A model generated the notes under the pieces. It saw nothing but the letters and a program-made list of their open reading frames with translations, had not been told where the DNA came from and made no database searches. Shown one piece after another: positions 43,833 through 52,103 of a stretch of 64,000 nt of DNA. Within the stretch, counting starts at the first letter, position 1, and every line of letters begins with the position of its first letter. The position numbers were made by a program, and so were the translations under genes. The DNA comes from Kocuria soli (lineage in GTDB: Bacteria > Actinomycetota > Actinomycetes > Actinomycetales > Micrococcaceae), in NCBI RefSeq assembly GCF_003797835.1, contig NZ_RKMF01000005.1, positions 62,001 through 126,000 of the forward strand, written 5' to 3'.

Positions 43833-45812
43833 TCATAATCTCACGTGCTCCTGCCAATCCCCCATGGAAACGACCACCCCGGTTGAGACGACGTGTTGGT
43901 CCGTAACATTCCAGGTGTGACCGTGCCCTCCGCGGAACTGGCGGAAATTGAATCGATCGGTTGCATAGATCCGGAGCCCGGAATTGGCCACGGAGTCCAG
44001 GAAAGCGCTGTCCTCGCCCGTCGTTCTGGATTCGAACGGGTGTTGTTCGAAGACTTCGCGGCGGGCCATCAGCGTGGGTCCCAGGACGAAATCCGTCCAC
44101 CGGTGCTCCCGCTCGGCAAATCGCAGCAACGTCACGTTGTAAGACTCGACGTACATGAAGCTCGCCTGTTTGCCCACGACGTCTGCACCCGTGACCCGGA
44201 GCATGGCCAACTGGTCGCGGAGGTAGTTCGGTCCGTACCAGTCGTCGTCGTCCATCTTCGTTATGACCTCGCCGGTGGCGGCGGCCACTCCCGCGTTGAA
44301 GCACTCCCCCAGCGTCCAGTCTTCCGGGGCGTCGACGATCCTGAGCTTCTCGATCCCGTAGGCCGTGGCCATGTCCGTCAGCGACTGCTCGCCGGCGCCG
44401 GTGTCCGCACCGAATCCGTGGCAGACCACCACGAGTTCAAGATCAACGCCGATCTGCGCGCCGATGGTCTGCAGCGCAACAGGGAGGTTCTTGGGACGGT
44501 TGGTGCACAGGACCGCGGAAACCGTGGGGTCGGACGGCAGCCAGGGCTTGCCGTCGGGTCGGGTTCCCAGCGCCGCGCTCAGCACCTCGGCGGCGCGATG
44601 CGTGTAGGTGTGGTGCGCCCAGATCCGCCTCTGCCCCAGCCGAACGGTCCGCGCGGCCAACTCGGGACTGCGGACGAGGGTCCGGATGACGTCTGCCGCG
44701 GAGGACCGGTCGGTCACCACGGGGAGTTCCTCCTGGGGGAAGTACTCCCCCACGGCTGCGGAGGGGGTGGACACCACGGGAGTCCCGCGGGAGATGATCT
44801 CGAAGATCCGACGCGCGCACATCGACGGCGAATCCACCACGGAGTTCACGTTCAGGAACACCTTGTACGCCTGATAGGCCGTCAGCATCTGGCGGTAGTT
44901 CAGGGAACCCACGACCCGACGGTCCAGGGGCGGGGGGAACTGGTACCTCTCGTCGTCGCCGAGGTAGCGGGAGAAGATCTCCAGCCCGCGGTTCATGCGG
45001 AAGGAGACGTCGTCGGCCCCACCCAGCAGCAGGTCCATCTGCTCGCGGCGTTCAGGGTACTTGTGGGCGAAGTACATGCCGCCGAAGGCAACGTCCCGCT
45101 CGTGGAACCCGTGCGCCGGGCGGGCCGGTGAGTGGATGGCCGGCTGCGCGGCGAACGGGAGTACGGCCACCCGGTCGTGGCCAAGGGCCTCCCGGTAGGC
45201 GGGGATCAGGTTGACGTCGGAGGTGAACACGTGGTCGAAGAGATTGGCACATTCCAGGAAGTCCTCGTAGTGCGGCGGATCTTCCTTGTTCCAGAACACC
45301 GTGGGGATTCCACGGCGCCGGAACTCGGCCACCAGTTCCTTGAACGGTTCCTTGACCCCACTGGCGCCGGTGAGCTGGTACTGCCACTGGTCGTTGTTGC
45401 CGTGCCAGGCCGACTCCACAAACAGTAGGTCCGGTTGGGTTTCCTCCAGCTGAGTGCGCCAGCCCGTGCGGGTCAACGGCACCTGCTGCCATTCGTACCC
45501 GAAGGCCTGCGCGGAGAACCCGTCCAGGATGGTGGCCACGACGACGTCCTCATAGGGTCGCCGCCACGCTTCCGGAAGCGGTGCCTCCGGGAAGCTGAGC
45601 CCGGTGCCGCCGGAGGCGGTGGCCTGGGCCGTGGTGTTCGGAAGACGACGACGGCGCAAGTGCTTGCGTAACTGTTGCACGCCGCCTTCGCGCAGGTGCC
45701 ACATGGCGGTGCGAGCGCCCTGAGTCAGCCCCTGGGCCTTGCCGCCGAGCCCGGCAGCGGGTCTGCCCGGCGTGTTCGGGGAGGATGAGGAATCGACCGG
45801 TTCCAGGGTCAC
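43833..45812 (-). CDS. Two-module glycosyltransferase: CgeB/DUF3880-like plus GT2
   Basis: In this 659-residue protein, residues about 75-400 resemble CgeB/DUF3880-type GT-B proteins (FVESAWHGNNDQW, FWNKEDPPHYEDF, then SPSMCARRIFEIISRGTPVVS with the EX7-like donor site). Residues about 425-640 are a GT2 (GT-A) domain (SAVLCTNRPKNL, DDDDWYGPNYL metal site, GEDSAF). Two catalytic modules in one chain suggest sequential sugar additions. The GTG start overlaps the stop of the ABC-ATPase gene (GTGA, 4 bp), so it belongs to the exporter operon. Sugar donors are unknown. Confidence 0.85.
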   Translation of the reverse strand: MTLEPVDSSSSPNTPGRPAAGLGGKAQGLTQGARTAMWHLREGGVQQLRKHLRRRRLPNTTAQATASGGTGLSFPEAPLPEAWRRPYEDVVVATILDGFSAQAFGYEWQQVPLTRTGWRTQLEETQPDLLFVESAWHGNNDQWQYQLTGASGVKEPFKELVAEFRRRGIPTVFWNKEDPPHYEDFLECANLFDHVFTSDVNLIPAYREALGHDRVAVLPFAAQPAIHSPARPAHGFHERDVAFGGMYFAHKYPERREQMDLLLGGADDVSFRMNRGLEIFSRYLGDDERYQFPPPLDRRVVGSLNYRQMLTAYQAYKVFLNVNSVVDSPSMCARRIFEIISRGTPVVSTPSAAVGEYFPQEELPVVTDRSSAADVIRTLVRSPELAARTVRLGQRRIWAHHTYTHRAAEVLSAALGTRPDGKPWLPSDPTVSAVLCTNRPKNLPVALQTIGAQIGVDLELVVVCHGFGADTGAGEQSLTDMATAYGIEKLRIVDAPEDWTLGECFNAGVAAATGEVITKMDDDDWYGPNYLRDQLAMLRVTGADVVGKQASFMYVESYNVTLLRFAEREHRWTDFVLGPTLMARREVFEQHPFESRTTGEDSAFLDSVANSGLRIYATDRFNFRQFRGGHGHTWNVTDQHVVSTGVVVSMGDWQEHVRL

Positions 45813-46783
45813 CGGTGCGCCCCCACCCAGGTCGGCGGCTGGTACTCGGCGGCGCGTTCGTCGCGGTAGGAGCGGGCGCTCAGCAGGTTCCCGGCGGCCA
45901 GCATCTTCATGTACTCGTCGTAGCGGTCCACGACTTCGTCGGTGTCGCCGTCCATGACCACCTCGCCGTCGTCGAGCCAGACGACCCGGGTGCAGAGTTG
46001 GCGGATTTCGCTCATCGAGTGGGAGACGAAGAGGACGCAGCCGGCGTTCTCACGGATCTCGTGCATTCGCGCCTGGCCCCGGGCTTGGAACTGGGCGTCA
46101 CCCGTGCTGAGCGCTTCGTCCAGGATCAGCACGTGCGGGTTGGTGGCGGTGGCCACGGCGAAACGCAGACGGGCCGCCATGCCGGAGGAGTAGGCCTTCA
46201 TCGGCCAGTGCAGAGCCTTGCCCAGGGCCGCGATCTCCACCAAGTCGTCGAAGACCTCGTCCACCTGCCGCGGATTCATGCCCTGGGCCAGGCAGCCCAG
46301 GCGGATGTTGCGGTCACCGGACAGTGCCGGGACCAGGGCCACGTTGACGCCGAGCTTGGCCGGGCGGTCCACGGCCCACACGCGGCCGCGGGTTGCGTTC
46401 ATCTGCCCGGCGACGATGTTCATCAGCGTCGACTTGCCCGAACCGTTCCTGCCGATGAAGCCGACGAACTCGCCCTGTTCGATCAGCAGGCGCACGTCCG
46501 TGAGTGCCTGGTTGTTCACGATGGGCGGTCGACCCAAGGCCTTGCGGAGCACCCTACGGGGCCCACTGACCTGGTCCTCCGCGTCGGAACCCGTGCTGGT
46601 GACCGTGTAGACCATGGTGACGTCGTCGATGACCACGGCCGGTCGGACGTCGGTGATCGCCGGCATCTGCTGCGTGCCGTTCTCCGCGACGACGGGCAGC
46701 GCCGCCGTCTCGGTGACGTCGGGCACCTCGCCCGTCCCCTGCAGAGGGTCGAGCGGGAGCGGTTCAGCGGCGCTCATTGGCAT
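45809..46783 (-). CDS. Polysaccharide ABC exporter, ATP-binding subunit (Wzt/TagH-like)
   Basis: This ATPase of a Wzm/Wzt-type exporter flips lipid-linked glycan across the membrane. Walker A is GRNGSGKST, the signature-region segment YSSGMAARLRFA is the variant typical of this exporter class, and Walker B is VLILDEALSTGD. A Q-loop region and the H-loop (VSHSM) are present. At 324 residues it has an extended N-terminus of about 70 residues and lacks the large carbohydrate-binding C-terminal domain of O9a-type Wzt. It overlaps the permease gene by 20 bp and the downstream glycosyltransferase gene by 4 bp. Confidence 0.92.
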   Translation of the reverse strand: MPMSAAEPLPLDPLQGTGEVPDVTETAALPVVAENGTQQMPAITDVRPAVVIDDVTMVYTVTSTGSDAEDQVSGPRRVLRKALGRPPIVNNQALTDVRLLIEQGEFVGFIGRNGSGKSTLMNIVAGQMNATRGRVWAVDRPAKLGVNVALVPALSGDRNIRLGCLAQGMNPRQVDEVFDDLVEIAALGKALHWPMKAYSSGMAARLRFAVATATNPHVLILDEALSTGDAQFQARGQARMHEIRENAGCVLFVSHSMSEIRQLCTRVVWLDDGEVVMDGDTDEVVDRYDEYMKMLAAGNLLSARSYRDERAAEYQPPTWVGAHR

Positions 46784-47759
46784 AGCTTTCTTCGTTGGTC
46801 CAAAACACGATCAGCCCGATCAGCCAGACGCCTCCGGCCCACACCACCAGCAGTGCCCACTGGCCGAGAGACGGAACGACGTCGTACAGCAGGATGTCGC
46901 GGGTCATCTGGAGAATTTGGTACAGCGGGTTGAGGTGGAACAGGGCCAGGATGGTCGGGTCGTCCGTGAACCGTGAAGGGTCGTAGAACAGCCCGGAACC
47001 GTACATCCACAGCCGGGTGACCACCGAGAGGATGTTTCCGACGTCGGGAATCTTGTGGACCAACGGAGCGAAAAGCATTCCCAAGCCCCAGTTGAACACT
47101 GATTGAAGAATGAAGATGGGAATGATCAACAACCAGTGCAGGCCCACGGGTTCGCTCGGCGGAATCGCCAGGACCAGAAGCACCATGGCAATCAGGACGT
47201 ACACCTGGCTCAGGGCCTGACGCACCGTGATGGCCAGGGGAAGTGCTGCCCGGGGGAAGGAGAATCCCCGGATCAGGTTCTGTCCCGTGGCGATCGAACG
47301 AGCTCCCGTCACGAACGAGCGTGTCGTGTAGAAGAACATCATGAAGCCGATGACCACATAGCCGGTGAAGTTCTCGATCCCGCGGCTGGTCTGCAGCAGC
47401 AGGCCGAAGATGAGGTAGAACGTCAAGCCGAACAGAATCGGGTTGAGGACCAGCCACATCTTCCCCAGCAGGGTGTGGTCCTGGCTCACGGCCAGTCGCA
47501 CACGCGCGTCGTAGAGCACGAAGTGGCGTGATCCCCACAGGCTCACCAGGTACTCGAGCAGGGGCGGGCGGGCACCGACGGCCACGAGGCGGGAGGTGTC
47601 AAAACTGACCCGCTGGTTGGAGCTGTGGGCGACCGCCTGGGTCAGGCCCTCCCAGGGCGGTGCGTCCGGAGCGGTGAACTTGGTCTTGGCCTTGGTGGGC
47701 CGGGAACGTCGCGTCTCACCGGCGTACGCGGAGGAAGCGTCATCCTGTTGGGTGCTCAC
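46764..47759 (-). CDS. Polysaccharide ABC exporter, permease subunit (Wzm/TagG-like)
   Basis: This ABC-2-type permease has about six membrane helices after a cytoplasmic N-terminus of some 100 residues. The order of helices (LNPILFGLTFYLIFGLLL, then FTGYVVIGFMMFF and later VWAGGVWLIGLIVFW) and the amphipathic segment before helix 1 match TagG/Wzm. It pairs with the ATPase at 45809-46783, whose start lies inside its last codons. It has 331 residues and a GTG start. The substrate is presumably the ManNAcA-containing polymer of this locus. Confidence 0.92.
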   Translation of the reverse strand: MSTQQDDASSAYAGETRRSRPTKAKTKFTAPDAPPWEGLTQAVAHSSNQRVSFDTSRLVAVGARPPLLEYLVSLWGSRHFVLYDARVRLAVSQDHTLLGKMWLVLNPILFGLTFYLIFGLLLQTSRGIENFTGYVVIGFMMFFYTTRSFVTGARSIATGQNLIRGFSFPRAALPLAITVRQALSQVYVLIAMVLLVLAIPPSEPVGLHWLLIIPIFILQSVFNWGLGMLFAPLVHKIPDVGNILSVVTRLWMYGSGLFYDPSRFTDDPTILALFHLNPLYQILQMTRDILLYDVVPSLGQWALLVVWAGGVWLIGLIVFWTNEESYANERR

Positions 47760-49617
47760 GGTGTCCTCCTCGTTCGCGAGATGCTGCCGATGTCAGTTGG
47801 TCGTACCGTCCGATGGTGCCCGCAGCCACGGCCGACCAGGTCCGATCGCGGAGCACCGCATCCCGACCAGCCCGACCGAGTCTATGCGCCAGCCCCCGAT
47901 CCGCCCACAATTGCAGGACCGCGTCGGCCAGCTCGGCCGGGTTCTCCGGGGGCACCAGCAGTCCCGTGACGCCGTGGCGGACGGTCTCCTGGATGGCCGG
48001 CAGTCGGGAGGCGACCACGGGAATCGCGCTGGCTCCGGCTTCCACGATCTTGAGCGGGGTGACGGCCCTGGTGACTGCTCGGTCGCGTCGAGGCACGACG
48101 AACACGTCCAGGGCACGCTGCCAGTCCTTGGCTTCGGCCTTGGTCACTCGGCCGGTGAAGACCACCCGGTCGGCAACGCCGAGTTGACGGGCCAGTTCCT
48201 GGAGGCCCGGACGGGCCGTGCCCTCCCCCACGATCACCGTTGTGATGCCCTCGGGCCATCGCGCGGTGGCGCGGATCAGGTCATCCAGTCCCTCGTAGTC
48301 GACCACGCTGGTCACTGTTCCGACCAGGAATCCCGCGTCCGGAACGGACCAGCGGTCGGTGCTCAGGCGACGTCGCACATCGGCCACCGGCTCGGGCTCC
48401 GCCTCGTATTCGGGACCCACGGCATTGGGCGCCAGTCGGACGTCACCGACGCGCACGGCGCCATGGGTGATCTCCTCGATGCGTTCGGCCATGGCACCAC
48501 CCAGGGCGGCGACGTCGTCCGCCTGGCGCAGCACCTGCGCCTCACGACCGGTGAAGCTCAGGTACCGTTCGGAGGCCTCCGCGGCCGCCGGACGCCGGGA
48601 GGCCCAGGTGTCGGCCAGTTGCCCGCGGACTTCATAGACCCACGGGATGCCGAGCACCCGTGCGACCTCGCCGACCACCATGGCATTGACGAAATGCGTT
48701 GTGGTGTGCAGGACAGCCGGGCGCGTGAGCAGGCAACGGACCATGAGCTCCCGAGCGAACAGGTCCAGCCGCCCGGTGGCGGTCTCCGGCAACCGACCGG
48801 GGTTGATCCGGTGGTACGTGACACCGTCGATCACGTCCTGGTCGCGAGCCTGGATCCGACCCACCTGTACCGGGTAACCCGGGCGGGTCATCGCATGTAC
48901 GTCCCATCCGGCGCGCGCTTGAGCGGAAAGCAACGCGTGGGATCGTAGGGCGTACCCGCTGGAGGTGTGCGGGACGGAATTGGTCAGCACGTGCAGCACG
49001 GTCTGCGGTTGTGGCTGGTACGTGCCGGCCAACTGATTCTCGTCCGAGCCCAGGAAACTGCGGAGGTCAGGGGCTGTGCCGTGGAACTGCGCGCGTTCGT
49101 CCACCAGGCGCAGAAGTTGTCGTTTCTCGGCGCGAGTGGCTCGTCCGGAGAGCCACCCACGTTGGAGATTCTCGACCGCGGACCCCATGTCGCCCAGGTA
49201 CCAGTCCCGACGCGCCAACGTTCCTGCCGACCGGCGCAGTCCCCCGGGAAGTTCCGCGGTGAGCCTGAAAGCGTGGTCCACGGCGTCCACGGCCTGGGCG
49301 ACTTCTGCCAGCCGACGACGCCGTTGGTGGTCGCGCCGTAGCACCGCGGGTTCGCGCACAGCCCGGTCGAAGAGCTCCTCGAGTTCGTCGTCACGACCTC
49401 TGATGTGCAGACCGAGGCCACCCATTCCCGGTGCCCACGGGTGCGCGGCGGCCAGTGGCCGAGCCAGGCGGTAGGACAAGGAGGACGGGAGCCGACGGGA
49501 CACCTGCAGACCGAAGACCACGGGATCCGTGCCGACATGCTCCAAAGCGGTCGAAAGGACCAAGCGGAGGTGTCGGCCCCAGTGGATCTTGCCGACAGGC
49601 TCGGCGGAGAGTGTCAT
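47740..49617 (-). CDS. GT4 glycosyltransferase, paralogue of the two other large GT4 proteins
   Basis: This 625-residue protein has an uncharacterised helical N-terminal half (about 1-210) and a C-terminal GT4 domain. The GT4 domain carries VLTNSVPHTSSGYALRSHALL, LAPNAVGPEYE, TVTSVVDYEGLDDL, VGEGTARPGL and TPLKIVEAGASAIPVVAS. The GT4 signatures match those of the 750- and 1818-residue proteins closely, so the three arose by duplication. It overlaps its upstream neighbour by 4 bp and the permease by 20 bp, a tight operon. Donor and acceptor are unknown. Confidence 0.88.
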   Translation of the reverse strand: MTLSAEPVGKIHWGRHLRLVLSTALEHVGTDPVVFGLQVSRRLPSSLSYRLARPLAAAHPWAPGMGGLGLHIRGRDDELEELFDRAVREPAVLRRDHQRRRRLAEVAQAVDAVDHAFRLTAELPGGLRRSAGTLARRDWYLGDMGSAVENLQRGWLSGRATRAEKRQLLRLVDERAQFHGTAPDLRSFLGSDENQLAGTYQPQPQTVLHVLTNSVPHTSSGYALRSHALLSAQARAGWDVHAMTRPGYPVQVGRIQARDQDVIDGVTYHRINPGRLPETATGRLDLFARELMVRCLLTRPAVLHTTTHFVNAMVVGEVARVLGIPWVYEVRGQLADTWASRRPAAAEASERYLSFTGREAQVLRQADDVAALGGAMAERIEEITHGAVRVGDVRLAPNAVGPEYEAEPEPVADVRRRLSTDRWSVPDAGFLVGTVTSVVDYEGLDDLIRATARWPEGITTVIVGEGTARPGLQELARQLGVADRVVFTGRVTKAEAKDWQRALDVFVVPRRDRAVTRAVTPLKIVEAGASAIPVVASRLPAIQETVRHGVTGLLVPPENPAELADAVLQLWADRGLAHRLGRAGRDAVLRDRTWSAVAAGTIGRYDQLTSAASRERGGHREHPTG

Positions 49618-50885
49618 GAAGCGGACTCGCGGTGCTCGTCGGGGTTCTGCTCATTCGGCTTCCGGCCCTCGTTGGCGGGCTGCAGATCGTGGTCGCCGGG
49701 CGTGGCGCCGAGCAGGTCGGTCAACAGGTCGTCGTACTGATCGGCCAGATCTTTGTAATCGGCATGGGCACTCACCCACCGTCGGCCGGCGTCATCAACC
49801 GCCAACAGCCCACGGTCCTCAGCCAGACGACGCCAGAGCTGGGCGATCTCCTCGGCTGTCCCGCCGACGATGTGACCCGTGCCGGCCGCTTCGAGGATAC
49901 GGGCGGCCTCTCCCTTGACCACACCTGTGATGTGGCGGCCGACCGCCATGACCTCGTACGTCTTGGACGGAATGGTCGCCTCGAAGGAGCGCCAGTCATC
50001 CCGTAGCGAGATCACCAGCGAGTCTGCTGCCTCGTAATGAGCGAAGACCTCGTCCCGGAACACGGGATCGAGGAAACGCACATCCACTCCCCGCGATTGT
50101 GCGTAGGCCTTGAGGATCGCCTTCTGCGACCCCTGACCGACCATGGTCAGTCGCATGTCCTCTCCGACCAGGCGGGCGGCGTCGATGAGTCGTTCGAGTC
50201 GCTGGCTCTCACCGTGGTTGCCGAGGTAGAGCACCTCCAGGCGGGACCGGAGCGGGACGGGGGGTAAAGCGGGGGTACGGGAGAGCATCACGCCGTTGCG
50301 CACGGTCGCAACCGACGTGACCCCACGCTCCCGCAAGGTTTCGGCAAAGCCCTCCGTGACGGTCACGACCAGGTCGGCGTGATTCTGGACGAACTCCACG
50401 GCCCAGTTGATCACCGACTGGGCCAGGCCCAGCGCCACCCCGGAATCCGTGACCAGGTTCGGCCAGGCGTCACGCATTTCCACGACCAGCGGTACCCGGC
50501 GCAATTTGGCAGCGGCCCAGGCGGCTGCCATCAGGGGAAGCGAGGGTGCGGTGATCACCACGACGTCGGGCCTGGGGCAGGTCAAGGCACGCACGCAGCT
50601 TCCCGCTGCGGTGAAGAGCTGGTCCAAGAGTTTGGAGAGCCGGTCGTCACGGCCCGTGATGAAGGGAACGCGGAGAATCCGTTCACCCAACGGGCCAGTC
50701 TGGCGACGCAGCACCCGGCCGCGCGTCGTCGGCGAGTAATCGGGCCCGAAGCTGTAATGCGCGACGGGGGCGACGACGGTGAGTGCCCACCCGCGATTCC
50801 GAAGATGGCGGGTGAGTGCCTGCCAGCGCCGCTGCGGAGGGGAATGCTCGGGCCAGTAGGAGTGGGTGAGGAGGAGGACGTTCAT
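49614..50885 (-). CDS. GT4 glycosyltransferase (WbuB/Fuc4NAc-transferase-like)
   Basis: This 423-residue GT-B protein begins MNVLLLTHSYWPEHSPPQRR, the WbuB-like pattern. VVEMRDAWPNL, VRNGVMLSR and VLYLGNHGESQ follow, then IPSKTYEVMAVGRHITGV with the donor-binding glutamate pair. The tail is charged and disordered. It probably acts early in repeat-unit assembly, by analogy to WbuB-like enzymes. It is the first gene of the exporter operon as judged by overlaps (ATGA with the next gene), and 55 bp below the LCP gene. Confidence 0.9.
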   Translation of the reverse strand: MNVLLLTHSYWPEHSPPQRRWQALTRHLRNRGWALTVVAPVAHYSFGPDYSPTTRGRVLRRQTGPLGERILRVPFITGRDDRLSKLLDQLFTAAGSCVRALTCPRPDVVVITAPSLPLMAAAWAAAKLRRVPLVVEMRDAWPNLVTDSGVALGLAQSVINWAVEFVQNHADLVVTVTEGFAETLRERGVTSVATVRNGVMLSRTPALPPVPLRSRLEVLYLGNHGESQRLERLIDAARLVGEDMRLTMVGQGSQKAILKAYAQSRGVDVRFLDPVFRDEVFAHYEAADSLVISLRDDWRSFEATIPSKTYEVMAVGRHITGVVKGEAARILEAAGTGHIVGGTAEEIAQLWRRLAEDRGLLAVDDAGRRWVSAHADYKDLADQYDDLLTDLLGATPGDHDLQPANEGRKPNEQNPDEHRESAS

Positions 50886-50940
50886 GGGGGCAGATGGTCC
50901 TGGGGCTCCCGCGTCGGCCCCGGAGGACCGCGCGGCAGCC

Positions 50941-52023
50941 TTACAGGCCGCTCCCGTCGTTGTCCTTGTTCTGTTCGTAGTACTCGTCCAGGGTGCCGTC
51001 GTCCATGGCGTCCCCGATCTCCTTCATGGCGTCGTAATCGGGCAGGACGACCGACTGGCCGTCGTCCGAGGTCCCGACGCCGTTGGTGTGGACGGTGAAC
51101 ATGTGGATGTCGGAGCTGCTGGTGCCGACCATCTCCGGGACCAGACCGCGGATGTAGCCGGAATCGAGTCCTTCGGAAACCGTGAGGTACGGAGAGATCT
51201 CGTCCACGGTGTCCTGGATACGGCTGGGGTTGGTCAACGTCGAGGAATCCAGGAAGCGGTCCAGCAGCGCGCGGATGTAGGCCCGCTGGTTCTCCACGCG
51301 CGTGTAGTCGCTGTCCGTGAAGGCGTGGCGCTCACGCACGAACTTGAGCGCTTCCTCGCCGTCCATATCCATGGGGCCCTGGGTGAAGGTGGTGCCGTCA
51401 TCCGTGCTGAACGTCTGCGGCACGTCCACGGTCACGCCACCCAGAGCGTCGGTCAGACCCTCGAAGCCCTCGAAGTCCACCGACATGACTTCGTCCACGC
51501 GCGTGCCGAACAGCCCTTCGACGGTTTCGACCATGAGCGGCATCCCGCCGTTCTGGAACGCGGAGTTGATCTTGGACTCACCCACCCCGGGAATGTCCAC
51601 CCAGGTGTCACGCATGATGGACATGACGTAGACCTCACCGCCGTCCGGTGGGATGTGCAACAGCATGATGGAGTCGGCGCGCTCACCCGCACGGCCTTGC
51701 TCACCGCCGCCCTCGGGCCGTTGGTCGGAGCCGAGCAGGAGGATGGTGGTGCCGTCCGAGTCCGCCGGCCGGTCACCCTCGGGAAAAGCCGAAGCGGAGG
51801 GCAAGGCGGTGACATTGTCATCGAAGCTGCGGCTGAGGTTGTTGACGTACAGGAAGACCGCGGTGACCACGCCGACCAGGACGACCAGGAAGAAGATCAG
51901 AAAACCCAGGAGCACCTTGCGACCGCGTCGCTTGGGACGTGCACCGTCCCCCGCCTCGGACGATCCCCCGGAGGAATTCTCGGAGGCGTCACCGAACAGG
52001 TCGTCTTGGATGTCACGGGCCAC
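50941..52023 (-). CDS. LytR-CpsA-Psr (LCP) family glycopolymer ligase
   Basis: LCP enzymes transfer lipid-linked wall polymers onto peptidoglycan outside the cell. This one has a cytoplasmic N-terminus, one membrane helix (VLLGFLIFFLVVLVGVV), and an extracellular LCP domain. The domain carries LLLGSDQR, SIMRDTWVDIPG with the lipid-phosphate arginine, and DYTRVENQRAYIRAL. I choose the GTG at 52023, seven bases after AAAGGA, over the GTG at 52029. Its position at the head of the exporter operon fits attachment of the ManNAcA polymer as its job. Confidence 0.93.
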   Translation of the reverse strand: MARDIQDDLFGDASENSSGGSSEAGDGARPKRRGRKVLLGFLIFFLVVLVGVVTAVFLYVNNLSRSFDDNVTALPSASAFPEGDRPADSDGTTILLLGSDQRPEGGGEQGRAGERADSIMLLHIPPDGGEVYVMSIMRDTWVDIPGVGESKINSAFQNGGMPLMVETVEGLFGTRVDEVMSVDFEGFEGLTDALGGVTVDVPQTFSTDDGTTFTQGPMDMDGEEALKFVRERHAFTDSDYTRVENQRAYIRALLDRFLDSSTLTNPSRIQDTVDEISPYLTVSEGLDSGYIRGLVPEMVGTSSSDIHMFTVHTNGVGTSDDGQSVVLPDYDAMKEIGDAMDDGTLDEYYEQNKDNDGSGL

Positions 52024-52103
52024 TGGCACGTCCTTTGGTCACGGGAATGGCATGTTGTCGGCCGCTCGGCGGACAACGAACTACTCAGCGCAAGATTGTC
52101 CCA

